Of a stretch of 38,203 bases of DNA, positions 9,013 through 17,064 are shown piece after piece; positions within the stretch are counted from its first letter, which is position 1; every line of letters begins with the position of its first letter. The notes beneath the pieces were generated by a model, which saw nothing but the letters and a program-made list of their open reading frames with translations, searched no databases and had not been told where the DNA came from. The translations under genes and the position numbers were made by a program. Source of the DNA: CAZUQP01 sp964622455 (GTDB lineage: Bacteria; Pseudomonadota; Gammaproteobacteria; DSM-16500). Where the stretch lies: assembly GCA_964622455.1 (NCBI GenBank), contig CAZUQP010000008.1, forward strand, positions 1-38,203, written 5' to 3'.

Positions 9013-9777
9013 ATGAATCCCCGTAACACCCATGACATGGACTCTGCTACTGCATATGTTGAATTAGCGAGAGAAGAAGAAAAAAATGAAGCACAAAATA
9101 CACAAGACACCCCAGCTGCCCTTTCTACTAAAGACCCTCTAGACGTAGCGTTAATTGAAATGTTGTCTTATGAAAACAAAATCCGATCTCAATTCAATCT
9201 TCATTTTGAGAATTCAGCTAAAAAATATAAAGAAAAGTGCCAGACTGAAGAATTCAAAAAAGAACAGGATAAGCACTTAGCTAACGTCGTTCAAGCCGGC
9301 GGCTCATATCATGCTGTCCGTCAAATACTTGTCCACCCAGAACACCCTGAGGAGGATTCAAACTTTGGCGTTATTGATCGATTTCTTATTTCTCAAAAAA
9401 ACAGTAACCAAGAAATAGCATTTGAAAAAGAGATCATCTTGAGCAAGATTGCTTCTACGATTGACAAAATAAATGAGTTGGCAAGCGAGTCATTTAAAAA
9501 GCGTAACTCGTTTTTGTTTTCTGATGAGAATGCAACACCGCCGGTGCTCGGATTCCAAAAAACTTTATTTGACCTTTGTAAGCAATTTCATCAATTAGAG
9601 AACCGTGATGAAAAATCTAGTAGCGCATTATCTAAGCAAGATATGATTAGTATACTAAATAACATAGAATCCATTTCTGGCCAACAAATTTCTCGTCGCG
9701 AGCTCATTCTTACATTCCTTACATCAGCGCAAGAAAAAAAAGACTCGTTGGTTTCGAAAGAAATGCGCCCCCAATAA
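9013..9777 (+). CDS. Unknown hydrophilic helical protein (254 aa)
   Basis: Family not recognised. There is no signal peptide or membrane segment. The N-terminal 40 residues are Asn/Thr/Glu-rich and probably disordered, and the rest is predicted mostly helical by eye. The segment HLANVVQAGGSYHAVRQIL (about 88-106) loosely resembles the A-x-x-G-[AS]-[ST] motif of the proteins at 5681 and 9821. The ribosome site is strong (GGAGG, about 10 bases before ATG). It is followed after 43 bases by the gene at 9821 with no terminator between, so the two are probably one transcript, ended by the hairpin at 10407. A secreted effector is possible but unproven. Confidence 0.72.
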   Translation: MNPRNTHDMDSATAYVELAREEEKNEAQNTQDTPAALSTKDPLDVALIEMLSYENKIRSQFNLHFENSAKKYKEKCQTEEFKKEQDKHLANVVQAGGSYHAVRQILVHPEHPEEDSNFGVIDRFLISQKNSNQEIAFEKEIILSKIASTIDKINELASESFKKRNSFLFSDENATPPVLGFQKTLFDLCKQFHQLENRDEKSSSALSKQDMISILNNIESISGQQISRRELILTFLTSAQEKKDSLVSKEMRPQ

Positions 9778-9820
9778 TTCATAATTAATTCAAATACAAT
9801 CAACTTGGAGAAATCTGCTT

Positions 9821-10390
9821 ATGTCATTCCCTAGACCCCCCATCCCTGCAACAAGAGAGCTCGACGAACAAAAAAGACAAGATACCCCTTTTGAAGTCCA
9901 GAAAAAAAAATTTGCTTTAAAAAGCATCCGAAACCATACACACTTTCCTACAGAAAAACTTGCCGATGCAGCAGCAAGACTCGCTACGGGTGTTTTAGAA
10001 GCTTATCGATATGGAGCCACGATAGAAGAAATAACTAAAACGCTTCCTGAACTTAATAAAAAATTTATTGATCATGCATTACTTCATGCACAAATGGCCG
10101 TCCTGCATAAAGCACTTGAACTGCAAGTGTCTGTCAGTAAGAATAGAAATAACAACATGTTTAAGCCGTCGTATGATCAATTATTTTCGCTTCTCGAAGC
10201 CTGCGAAAAAATAAGTGAAAAAAACGATAATCGGAACGAATACAGCGAAGACATCAAAAAAATTGCTGTTGTCAAAGATATTATTCCTACAGCTATCTTT
10301 GTGCAATACAACACGTGGAAAAAGGAACAAGCAAAAATCAAAGCAGACAACTTAGATATTCTAGGCATAAATACTTTTACGAAAAAGTAA
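9821..10390 (+). CDS. Unknown helical protein (189 aa), second gene of the pair
   Basis: Family not recognised. It is a soluble, basic, helix-rich protein with a short Pro-rich N-terminus (FPRPPIPAT). Residues about 52-75 (RLATGVLEAYRYGATIEEITKTL) match the helical motif repeated twice in the protein at 5681 (A-x3-G-[AT]-[ST]-[LI]-x-E-[LI]). The C-terminus is hydrophobic-then-basic (LGINTFTKK). GGAG precedes the ATG by about 11 bases. It shares a transcript with the gene at 9013 and ends just before a good terminator. The three motif-bearing proteins may be distant paralogues (inference). Confidence 0.72.
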   Translation: MSFPRPPIPATRELDEQKRQDTPFEVQKKKFALKSIRNHTHFPTEKLADAAARLATGVLEAYRYGATIEEITKTLPELNKKFIDHALLHAQMAVLHKALELQVSVSKNRNNNMFKPSYDQLFSLLEACEKISEKNDNRNEYSEDIKKIAVVKDIIPTAIFVQYNTWKKEQAKIKADNLDILGINTFTKK

Positions 10391-10406
10391 CTCTAAACTC
10401 CTACAT

Positions 10407-10446
10407 CGGCCCATACTATTAGGACACAGTACGGGCCGTTTCTTTT
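10407..10446 (+). terminator. Rho-independent terminator after the 9013-9821 pair
   Basis: An 11-bp stem (CGGCCCATACT with AGTACGGGCCG, one mismatch) has a loop of about a dozen bases and is followed by TTTCTTTT. It lies 16 bases after the stop at 10390. Confidence 0.8.
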
Positions 10447-10449
10447 CAT

Positions 10450-10478
10450 TTGACGAACCCCTGAAGCTACGCTACTCT
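10450..10478 (+). promoter_or_regulatory. Predicted promoter for ibaG-murA
   Basis: TTGACG (10450-10455), a 17-base spacer, and TACTCT (10473-10478), 23 bases before the ibaG ATG and directly after the preceding terminator. The -35 hexamer matches consensus at five of six positions. Confidence 0.6.
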
Positions 10479-10501
10479 TTTTACCCAGTAAGAGAGCAGC
10501 T

Positions 10502-10747
10502 ATGCAAGCGAACGATATCAAACATTTAATTGAAGCGGGGTTAATCAACTGCACGGCCTTTGTTGAAGGCGATGATGGTGTCCATTTTTCTGCGACCGTT
10601 GTAAGCCCGGCCTTCACCGGCAAAAACCGCGTTCAAAGACAACAAATCGTATATGCCACCTTGGGAAATCGCATACACGATGGTACTATACACGCACTTT
10701 CCTTAAAAACACTGACCCCTGAAGAATGGCAAACACAGAATGGATAA
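10502..10747 (+). CDS. ibaG: BolA-family protein IbaG
   Basis: Small (81 aa) BolA/IbaG protein. Family members bind Fe-S clusters with monothiol glutaredoxins, and IbaG has been linked to acid stress and envelope homeostasis. The core VEGDDGVHFSATVVSPAF and the helix KNRVQRQQIVYATLG are visible, followed by the family-typical IHALSLKTLTPEEW ending. It overlaps murA by 8 bases, the classic gammaproteobacterial ibaG(yrbA)-murA pairing, which supports IbaG over BolA itself. Confidence 0.93.
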   Translation: MQANDIKHLIEAGLINCTAFVEGDDGVHFSATVVSPAFTGKNRVQRQQIVYATLGNRIHDGTIHALSLKTLTPEEWQTQNG

Positions 10748-12002
10748 ACTCATTATTCGCGGTAATGTTCCCTTAAATGGCGAAATTCGAATTTCTGGTG
10801 CCAAGAATGCTGCACTACCGATTTTGACTGCAGCACTTTTAACAGCCGCACCGGTACGTATTTGCAATATCCCGCATTTGCACGATGTCACCACCACCAT
10901 GAGCCTGCTTGGCCAGATAGGCGTGCATTTAACGCTGGACGAACGTTCCAATGTCGAAGTCGATGCCAGTAGTTTACATTCTTTCCACGCACCTTATGAA
11001 TTGGTCCGTACGATGCGCGCATCGGTATTGGTGCTTGGGCCCTTGCTCGGTCGTTTTGGCGAAGCAGATGTATCACTGCCTGGCGGTTGCGCAATCGGTA
11101 CACGTCCGGTTGATCAGCATTTAAAAGGGATGCGGGCCATGGGTGCTGATATTCGCGTTGAAAATGGTTACATCAAAGCAAAAGCAAAAAAACGGCTGCA
11201 AGGCGCCGCTATTTCAATGGATTTAGTCACCGTCACCGGCACTGAAAATATCATGATGGCAGCCGTGCTCGCAGAAGGACAAACCGTCATTTTAAATGCA
11301 GCACGAGAGCCGGAAGTTGAAGATTTAGCGAATTTTTTAAATACACTGGGCGCTAAAATTACGGGCGCTGGCACGTCAACCATTACCATCGATGGAGTCG
11401 ATGAATTATCTGGCGGCAGTTATCAAATTATGCCAGACCGCATTGAAACAGGCACTTATTTAACAGCAGCGGCCATTACACGCGGCAAAATCAAATTAAA
11501 AAATACCCGTCCCGAATTGCTTGAATCCATTTTGACAAAATTATCAGAAGCCGGTGCTTACATTGAAACAGGAACAGATTGGATCAGCTTGGATATGCAA
11601 GGCAATCGCCCGCGCGCAGTCAATATCAGTACGGCGCCTTATCCTGCTTTTCCAACTGATATGCAAGCACAATTAATGGCAATGAATACGATTGCGGAAG
11701 GGACCGGCATCATCACAGAAAATGTTTTCGAAAATCGCTTTATGCATGTACAAGAATTACTGCGCATGGGTGCGCAAATTTCTTTAAAAGGCAATACAGC
11801 CATTTGTACCGGTGTTGAAAGTTTGCAAGGTGCGCCTACAATGGCAACTGATTTACGTGCATCAGCCAGTTTAGTGCTCGCAGGACTTGCAGCTGTTGGT
11901 GAAACCAGCATCGACCGCATTTATCATATCGACCGCGGGTACGAATGCATTGAAGAAAAATTATCGCAATTGGGTGCGCGGATTTCGCGGGTATCGACTT
12001 GA
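10740..12002 (+). CDS. murA: UDP-GlcNAc 1-carboxyvinyltransferase
   Basis: First committed enzyme of peptidoglycan synthesis, adding enolpyruvate from PEP to UDP-N-acetylglucosamine in the cytoplasm. It is full length at 420 residues. The catalytic lysine is in GAKNAALP (K22). The active-site cysteine is in PGGCAIGTRP (C117), so this is the fosfomycin-sensitive Cys type, not the Asp variant. The substrate-binding RPVDQHLKGMRAMGA and the C-terminal RASASLVLAGLAA are conserved. Translation is probably coupled to ibaG. It ends 2 bases from the convergent kinase gene, with no terminator visible between them. Confidence 0.97.
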   Translation: MDKLIIRGNVPLNGEIRISGAKNAALPILTAALLTAAPVRICNIPHLHDVTTTMSLLGQIGVHLTLDERSNVEVDASSLHSFHAPYELVRTMRASVLVLGPLLGRFGEADVSLPGGCAIGTRPVDQHLKGMRAMGADIRVENGYIKAKAKKRLQGAAISMDLVTVTGTENIMMAAVLAEGQTVILNAAREPEVEDLANFLNTLGAKITGAGTSTITIDGVDELSGGSYQIMPDRIETGTYLTAAAITRGKIKLKNTRPELLESILTKLSEAGAYIETGTDWISLDMQGNRPRAVNISTAPYPAFPTDMQAQLMAMNTIAEGTGIITENVFENRFMHVQELLRMGAQISLKGNTAICTGVESLQGAPTMATDLRASASLVLAGLAAVGETSIDRIYHIDRGYECIEEKLSQLGARISRVST

Positions 12003-12004
12003 GA

Positions 12005-13216
12005 TTATCTTTTTTTCAAGGTTGGCTGTTCCTTAGGAGATAATTCTTTTTGAGATATTTTTCTTTGTAATCCTATTCTATTGAAATATGTTTCTCGTAA
12101 TTCAAGAGCCTTATTTTTCCAAAACCCTACGCTCTCCCGCCTTTTCGGCTTTTTGTGTTTCATGTTGTCAAGTAAATATAATACCTGTCCTGCTTCATTG
12201 TTTGACCATTTTTCAACGTTACTTATTCCATTACCTAGAAAACGGAACAGGAATTGCGCTGTAAGCCCCATTGCAAAAATATCGCTTGCCATACTATATG
12301 AACTGGCGCGCTTGCGACGCACTTCAGGTGCTGCATAATTTACGGTCCCTTGATAAACATCCTGAATAACTCCCGATGGAGGTAACTTTTTAACAAAACC
12401 GAAATCAACCAATGTGACAGTCACCGCTCCTGTTTTAGGATCAATAAAACAGATGATGTTTGCAGGTTTAATATCTCGATGGATCCATCCCGTTCCATCC
12501 ATCTTATGTAATTCTTCCACACGATCACACAGTTTTAAAAAAATCTCAAAACGATAGTACGGTGATAACACACGAGAATAAGGCTCTTCATTGCTTTCTT
12601 TTAAGATTTTGAATAATTCTTCTCCCGGAGCAAATTGATCGGTAATACGTAAACGCGCTATCGGCTTATTTTTTTCGCTACGTGCTCTTTTTTTAGGAAT
12701 GAGATGTCCTTGACTTCTGCCAAGTTTTTTTAGAAAAGGTGCTTCATTTATAAAAAAATAATTGATTTCCAATGATCTTTTTTCCGGGTTTTTATCATCA
12801 GGTTTTATGTGTTCTACTTTTGCTATGTGCAATTTACCCGTCGTGCTTTGCATCAGCTTCACTTTGGCGCTTGCGCCAGTTCCTAATAAAACAGTTTTCG
12901 TTTGTCCTTCATCATTTAATTGCTTATACGGAATAATGAATTCATATTGGTTGGGAGCCACCTCTTGACGAATAATCCATCGATCAGCGCTTTCTATTTT
13001 TAATTCTTCCTGTAAATAACCCTTCGAATAACAAAAAGTACCCTTTTCATGTTTTAAACCTTCTTCGAGTGCTTTCAGTTTTTCAGGCGGCAACAATAGT
13101 TTTAAATGACCGTTTTGATAGAAATCTTTCATTTTAATTTTAGGATGGAGATCTGAATAATCCACATCTACTTTTTCTTCTGTTTCTAATTTTTCTTTGA
13201 TTCTTACTGTTGACAT
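12005..13216 (-). CDS. Eukaryote-type Ser/Thr protein kinase
   Basis: Hanks-type kinase of 403 residues with all catalytic elements. The glycine loop is GTGASAKV (112-119), the ATP lysine is in HIAKVEH (K133), and a likely helix-C glutamate is E150. The catalytic loop is IHRDIKPAN (D248, N253), followed by DFG (271-273), the APE motif (296-298) and SDIFAMG (311-317). The catalytic domain sits behind about 105 unrecognised N-terminal residues. There is no membrane segment and no PASTA or other sensor domain, so it is unlike the usual bacterial PknB receptors. The C-tail is Lys/Gln/Pro-rich. It lies directly downstream of the ArnB-like gene and an epimerase remnant, with AGAGGG before ATG. It could be a secreted effector or a cytosolic kinase. 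Confidence 0.88.
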   Translation of the reverse strand: MSTVRIKEKLETEEKVDVDYSDLHPKIKMKDFYQNGHLKLLLPPEKLKALEEGLKHEKGTFCYSKGYLQEELKIESADRWIIRQEVAPNQYEFIIPYKQLNDEGQTKTVLLGTGASAKVKLMQSTTGKLHIAKVEHIKPDDKNPEKRSLEINYFFINEAPFLKKLGRSQGHLIPKKRARSEKNKPIARLRITDQFAPGEELFKILKESNEEPYSRVLSPYYRFEIFLKLCDRVEELHKMDGTGWIHRDIKPANIICFIDPKTGAVTVTLVDFGFVKKLPPSGVIQDVYQGTVNYAAPEVRRKRASSYSMASDIFAMGLTAQFLFRFLGNGISNVEKWSNNEAGQVLYLLDNMKHKKPKRRESVGFWKNKALELRETYFNRIGLQRKISQKELSPKEQPTLKKR

Positions 13217-13225
13217 AAAACCCTC

Positions 13226-13309
13226 TCAGTAAATTTCTCCACTTAAATAAAAATTAAGTATTTTCTTTAATCCTGTTTCCAAATCAACCGCCGGTTTCCA
13301 TCCTAATTT
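13226..13309 (-). pseudogene. C-terminal remnant of an NAD-dependent sugar epimerase/dehydratase
   Basis: Immediately after the TGA of the aminotransferase gene, the same frame continues for 27 codons to a TGA at 13226-13228. The residues include LGWKP and LETGLKKILNFYLSGE, which resemble the closing helix of extended short-chain epimerases such as UDP-glucuronate or UDP-glucose 4-epimerases (typically LGWxPxxxLeeGLxxtxxWY). There is no start codon of its own, and the rest of the gene is missing. It is best read as a deletion scar showing that an epimerase gene once followed the aminotransferase gene. Confidence 0.7.
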
Positions 13310-14473
13310 TCATGTGACTACCTCATAAAATACGCTATACATGACATCAATGACGCGATCATGATCTGCATCCGTCAACCCTGGAAACAAAGGTAAACTC
13401 ACAATGCGCTCACAGACATCTTCTGCGTGAGGAAAATCACCCGGTTTAAAACCAAATGTTTCTCGATAATAAGGATATAAATGCGCCGCGTGATAATGCA
13501 ATCCGGTACCCACATTTTTTTCTTTCATGCGTAACATAAATTCATCGCGATTCATATCGGCTGCATCTTCGTTAATTAACGGTGTAAAAAGATGCCATGC
13601 ATGCCGGTGAAAAAAAGAAGGTTCACTCGGCAATGTCCACTGCGGCCAATCGCTCAAGACTTCTTGATACCGATGCACTAACGCCGTACGCCGCTCGATA
13701 AATTGATCTAATTCTTTTAATTGATGCAAACCTAAAGCCGCTTGAATATCCATCATGTTATATTTAAAACCCGGCAACACAATTTCATAATCTTGCGAAC
13801 CGCTTTTACCAAAACGATTCCACGCTTCGCGATCCATGCCATGAAAACGTAGCAATCCCATTTTTTTAGCGAGGGCTTCATCATGCGTGGTAATGCATCC
13901 ACCTTCACCTGTCGTGATATTTTTATTTGGATGGAAACTAAATACTTGCGTGTCCCCCAAACTCCCTATTTTTTGTCCCTTGTATTCAGTCCCTATCGCA
14001 TGAGCTGCATCTTCTAAAATACGTATGCCGTATTTATCCGCGAGTTCATAAAGATAATCTAAATCAACCGGCAATCCTGCAAAATGTACTGGCATAATCA
14101 CGCGTGTTTTATCAGTGATAGCATCTTCCAATAAATCAAGGTCCATGTTGCGCGTGCGCGGATCAATATCGATTAATACGGGTTTTGCGCCGGCCAGCAC
14201 AATGACATTCAATGTCGCAGCAAAAGTAAGCGGTGTTGTAATCACTTCATCGCCTGGCTTTAAATCCATTGCAAGTAAGGCAATATGTAAACCGGCTGTG
14301 GCTGAAGAAATCGGCAATACAAAAGGCGCGCCTAAATACTGTTGTAAATTGGCCGTAAATTGTTGAACGCGCGGGCCTGTTGTAATCCATCCTGATTCTA
14401 AACAGAAAACCACTTCATCAATCGCGGCCCGGCTAATTGATGGCCGTGAAAAAGGTAAAAACTCATCACTCAT
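13310..14473 (-). CDS. DegT/DnrJ/EryC1/StrS (ArnB-like) sugar aminotransferase
   Basis: PLP-dependent nucleotide-sugar aminotransferase, most like ArnB (UDP-4-keto-pentose to UDP-4-amino-arabinose) or PseC/PglE-type enzymes. Visible features are SGWITTGPRVQQF near the N-terminus, SSATAGLHIAL, DPRTRNMDLDLLE, EDAAHAIGTEYKG, and the Schiff-base lysine in SFHPNKNITTGEGG. The C-terminal segment is LPLFPGLTDADHDRVI. At 387 residues it is full length. It was probably part of a surface-sugar cluster: an epimerase tail follows directly, and an ArnT-type transferase lies about 9 kb away. The exact sugar cannot be told from sequence alone. Confidence 0.9.
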   Translation of the reverse strand: MSDEFLPFSRPSISRAAIDEVVFCLESGWITTGPRVQQFTANLQQYLGAPFVLPISSATAGLHIALLAMDLKPGDEVITTPLTFAATLNVIVLAGAKPVLIDIDPRTRNMDLDLLEDAITDKTRVIMPVHFAGLPVDLDYLYELADKYGIRILEDAAHAIGTEYKGQKIGSLGDTQVFSFHPNKNITTGEGGCITTHDEALAKKMGLLRFHGMDREAWNRFGKSGSQDYEIVLPGFKYNMMDIQAALGLHQLKELDQFIERRTALVHRYQEVLSDWPQWTLPSEPSFFHRHAWHLFTPLINEDAADMNRDEFMLRMKEKNVGTGLHYHAAHLYPYYRETFGFKPGDFPHAEDVCERIVSLPLFPGLTDADHDRVIDVMYSVFYEVVT

Positions 14474-14580
14474 AAACAGCCCTGTTATCCTAAATTAAAA
14501 GAGCAGGATACCCTATTCCGGCCAGGTTTTTAAGGGTACAATGGCTGATTTTCTACATTCTCTTAGGAGTTCGATTTATT

Positions 14581-15186
14581 ATGACTATATTAGTAGGTAA
14601 AAAAGCCCCTGACTTTACCGCATCAGCTGTATTAGGAAACGGCGAAATCACCGACAAGTTTAATTTGACAGATGCAATCAAAAATAAATATGCGATTGTA
14701 TTTTTCTATCCGCTTGATTTTACGTTTGTATGTCCTTCCGAATTAATTGCACTTGACAATCGCATCGATGAATTTGCCGCCCGCAATACACTGGTAATTG
14801 GTGTTTCCATTGACTCTGAATTTACACATAACGCATGGCGCAAAACCCCTGTTAACGAAGGCGGCATTGGTCCTGTTCGTTATCCTTTAATCGCAGATGT
14901 CAACCATCAGATTTGCCAAGCCTATGATGTCGAACATCCCACAAAACATGTTGCACTACGCGGTGCATTTTTAATTGATAAACAAGGCAACGTACGTTCA
15001 CAAATTATTAATGATTTACCTTTAGGGCGTAACATTGATGAATTACTGCGTTTAATTGATGCATTACAATTTCACGAAAAACACGGTGATGTCTGTCCTG
15101 CCGGTTGGATAAAAGGTGAAATAGGTATTAAACCAACAGAAGAAGGCATTGCGCATTTTCTTGCAGACAAAGCCACCGCATTGTAA
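14581..15186 (+). CDS. Typical 2-Cys peroxiredoxin (AhpC/Prx1 type)
   Basis: Thiol peroxidase that reduces hydrogen peroxide and organic hydroperoxides; cytoplasmic. The peroxidatic cysteine is C51 in FYPLDFTFVCPSE and the resolving cysteine is C172 in GDVCPAGW. The conserved arginine in RGAFLID is present. A GGIG loop (94-97) is present but a clear YF tail is not, which in this family affects sensitivity to over-oxidation. At 201 residues it is full length. The leader has TTAGGAG about 11 bases before ATG, and a strong hairpin follows. It is monocistronic and divergent from the aminotransferase gene. No ahpF-type reductase is adjacent. Confidence 0.95.
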   Translation: MTILVGKKAPDFTASAVLGNGEITDKFNLTDAIKNKYAIVFFYPLDFTFVCPSELIALDNRIDEFAARNTLVIGVSIDSEFTHNAWRKTPVNEGGIGPVRYPLIADVNHQICQAYDVEHPTKHVALRGAFLIDKQGNVRSQIINDLPLGRNIDELLRLIDALQFHEKHGDVCPAGWIKGEIGIKPTEEGIAHFLADKATAL

Positions 15187-15201
15187 AAAATATCACTGAT
15201 T

Positions 15202-15232
15202 AAAAAACCCGCATGCATGCGGGTTTTTTTTT
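15202..15232 (+). terminator. Rho-independent terminator after the peroxiredoxin gene
   Basis: A-tract, a stem of CCCGCATG paired with CATGCGGG, and a run of nine T. The A-tract on the other side makes it potentially bidirectional, but no gene reads into it from the right. Confidence 0.88.
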
Positions 15233-15504
15233 GCACCAGTTTAGAAAAAAATTTTTTCTAAAAAAATATTCTCTCCCACTTTAAATTCATTGGTTCTTTA
15301 TTTAAAATTGCGCTGCTTATTTTATTTTTATTATAAAAAATTCAAAAGCTACCCATTTTTTTTCAATCTGACTAAAAATTGTGAATAAAATGGTTAAAAT
15401 GTACATTTAACGGATATTTAGCTTAAGTTTTGCTTGCAATATTTAAGGTTTATATGTACTTTTGAAAACCGGATCATATCAATATATCAAGGAGATACAA
15501 AAGC
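15233..15504 (+). promoter_or_regulatory. AT-rich leader of the major outer-membrane protein gene
   Basis: There is no coding sequence here. It contains a perfect 11-bp inverted repeat, TTTAGAAAAAA with TTTTTTCTAAA (15240-15262), long A and T runs, and a candidate promoter ending in TATATG about 50 bases before the gene. AAGGAGAT lies about 9 bases before the ATG at 15505. The AT-tracts could serve as an UP element for a highly expressed gene, but I could not fix a single -35/-10 pair. Confidence 0.4.
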
Positions 15505-16881
15505 ATGAAACTCAAAACACTCGTTGTTGCATCAATGAGCGTGTTAGGTTTGAGTCTGACGAGCTATCCAGCTCTCGCAGGCACTCACCACCAACACAAA
15601 CACTACACCGTACAAAAACAACAAACAGCAGCTGCCCAAGATTACAAAGGCGCTCTTCCTGCATGTCCAATCACTGACCCATACACCGCAACATTAGATG
15701 TCATGGATCAAAACGTAGGCCGTGCTAAACCAACCGAAGATTGCTACAAAGCAATTTCTTTCGCGGGCGGAATTAACTTTGATGCTAAGTGGGGCAATCG
15801 TTCCATGGGTTATCAAGGTGAAAACGTAAGAACACTTTCTTTAAATGACGCATACTTAAATGTCTTTGGTAACGTTACTGACTGGAGTAAAGCATTTGCT
15901 AGCATCAGCTACAATAATGCAAGTGGTGTTAATACAGCATCTGCAAAGCTAGGCCAATACAGCAATGTTTATCCAACCGACACATTAACACTGGAACAGG
16001 GCTTTATTCGCATCGCGAATTTTGACCAAAATCCATTCTTCTTCCAATTGGGCAAACAATATCAAGATTTTGGCAGATACTATATCCATCCGATCATGCG
16101 TACTATGCCGCAAGTCTTGACTGAAACGCTGCGCACCTCTGCTGAACTTGGCTTTGTAACCCAAATGGGCTTACATGGTGATGTTTACGCATTTGACAAT
16201 CCGCTAAGGGGTCGTCGTGGTTATGCTATAGCTACACCAGCAGGTGCTTCAAACGCTTTAGGCCATACCCAAAGCAATTTCGGTGCTGCACTTGGTTTTG
16301 ATCACCAAATGGGCGATCAACTTCATTGGGGCGTCAACTTGGCGTACTTGTACAATATGACCGGTGTGAATGATATTGCACAAGCTGTTTCTCAGTACCA
16401 ATCAGGGATAGCCGGAAGCGGAACAACCACCACCAGCAGCACTGGAGGAACTTACAATCGCCGTGTAGCCGCTGCAGCAGCGGATGCAATGATTGCCAGT
16501 GGTCCATTCTCTTTAGCAGCTGATTACGCGTCTGCTCTGGATGCTTTTGGTAATAACGATCTTGGCAGCAGAGGCACAGCAGCAGTTGCTGCAGGAACAG
16601 GCTCAGGTGCAAGACCATGGGCTGGTAACATCCAAGCAGGTTATGGCTTTAACGCTTGGAACAAAAACCAAAACGTTTACTTGGGTTACCAAGCATCAGG
16701 CGATGCAGTCGCTGTCTTCTTACCGAAGAACCGTTGGTTAGTAGGTTACAATGTTGATATGTGGAAAAATACCAACCTTGGCCTTGAAGTGGCTCACGAT
16801 ACCGACTATAGCACCAGCCGAGGCGGTACAGGCGACTCCAGCAACACCATTGGATTACGCGCAGGCGTCAAGTTCGGTTAA
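15505..16881 (+). CDS. Outer-membrane beta-barrel protein, LbtU-like porin
   Basis: Secreted barrel protein of 458 residues. The signal peptide has a basic start, a hydrophobic core and a likely cut after PALA (A25|G26). A His/Gln-rich linker follows. The barrel part begins near ISFAGGINFDAKW and shows alternating strands to the aromatic-poor end GLRAGVKFG. The block FFFQLGKQYQDFGRY-x-HPI followed by PQVLTETLRT resembles the LbtU siderophore-porin family of Legionella. Gly/Ser/Thr/Ala-rich insertions at about 300-320 and 350-375 look like surface loops. A strong ribosome site and terminator suggest high expression. Siderophore transport is only inferred from family likeness. Confidence 0.82.
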   Translation: MKLKTLVVASMSVLGLSLTSYPALAGTHHQHKHYTVQKQQTAAAQDYKGALPACPITDPYTATLDVMDQNVGRAKPTEDCYKAISFAGGINFDAKWGNRSMGYQGENVRTLSLNDAYLNVFGNVTDWSKAFASISYNNASGVNTASAKLGQYSNVYPTDTLTLEQGFIRIANFDQNPFFFQLGKQYQDFGRYYIHPIMRTMPQVLTETLRTSAELGFVTQMGLHGDVYAFDNPLRGRRGYAIATPAGASNALGHTQSNFGAALGFDHQMGDQLHWGVNLAYLYNMTGVNDIAQAVSQYQSGIAGSGTTTTSSTGGTYNRRVAAAAADAMIASGPFSLAADYASALDAFGNNDLGSRGTAAVAAGTGSGARPWAGNIQAGYGFNAWNKNQNVYLGYQASGDAVAVFLPKNRWLVGYNVDMWKNTNLGLEVAHDTDYSTSRGGTGDSSNTIGLRAGVKFG

Positions 16882-16896
16882 TGTAAACTTAAAAAT

Positions 16897-16922
16897 AAAA
16901 GCCCGCTTTTGCGGGCTTTTTT
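16897..16922 (+). terminator. Rho-independent terminator after the porin gene
   Basis: Stem AAAGCCCGC paired with GCGGGCTTT, a TTTT loop, and a T-run, 15 bases after the stop codon. Confidence 0.9.
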
Positions 16923-16931
16923 ATGTCTGAC

Positions 16932-17064
16932 TAGGGTCGTTTGACAATTGAAATTTTTTAATCATTTTACGAAAAAACAGGACGTTTTTGAGAGCCGAAC
17001 CCGATCAAGGAGAGCGTGTTTGGCGCTAAAATGATTAAAAAATTTCAATTGTCAAACGACCCTA
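16932..17064. repeat. 133-bp MITE-like element with perfect 38-bp inverted repeats
   Basis: The left arm (16932-16969) begins TAGGGTCGTTTGACAATTG, and the right arm (17027-17064) is its exact reverse complement over all 38 bases. They enclose 57 bases with weaker internal complementarity (AAAAAAC with GTTTTTG). There is no open reading frame and no obvious target-site duplication. The outermost triplet of the right arm is the stop codon of RNase T. It fits a non-autonomous mobile element or a long RNA hairpin. Confidence 0.85.
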
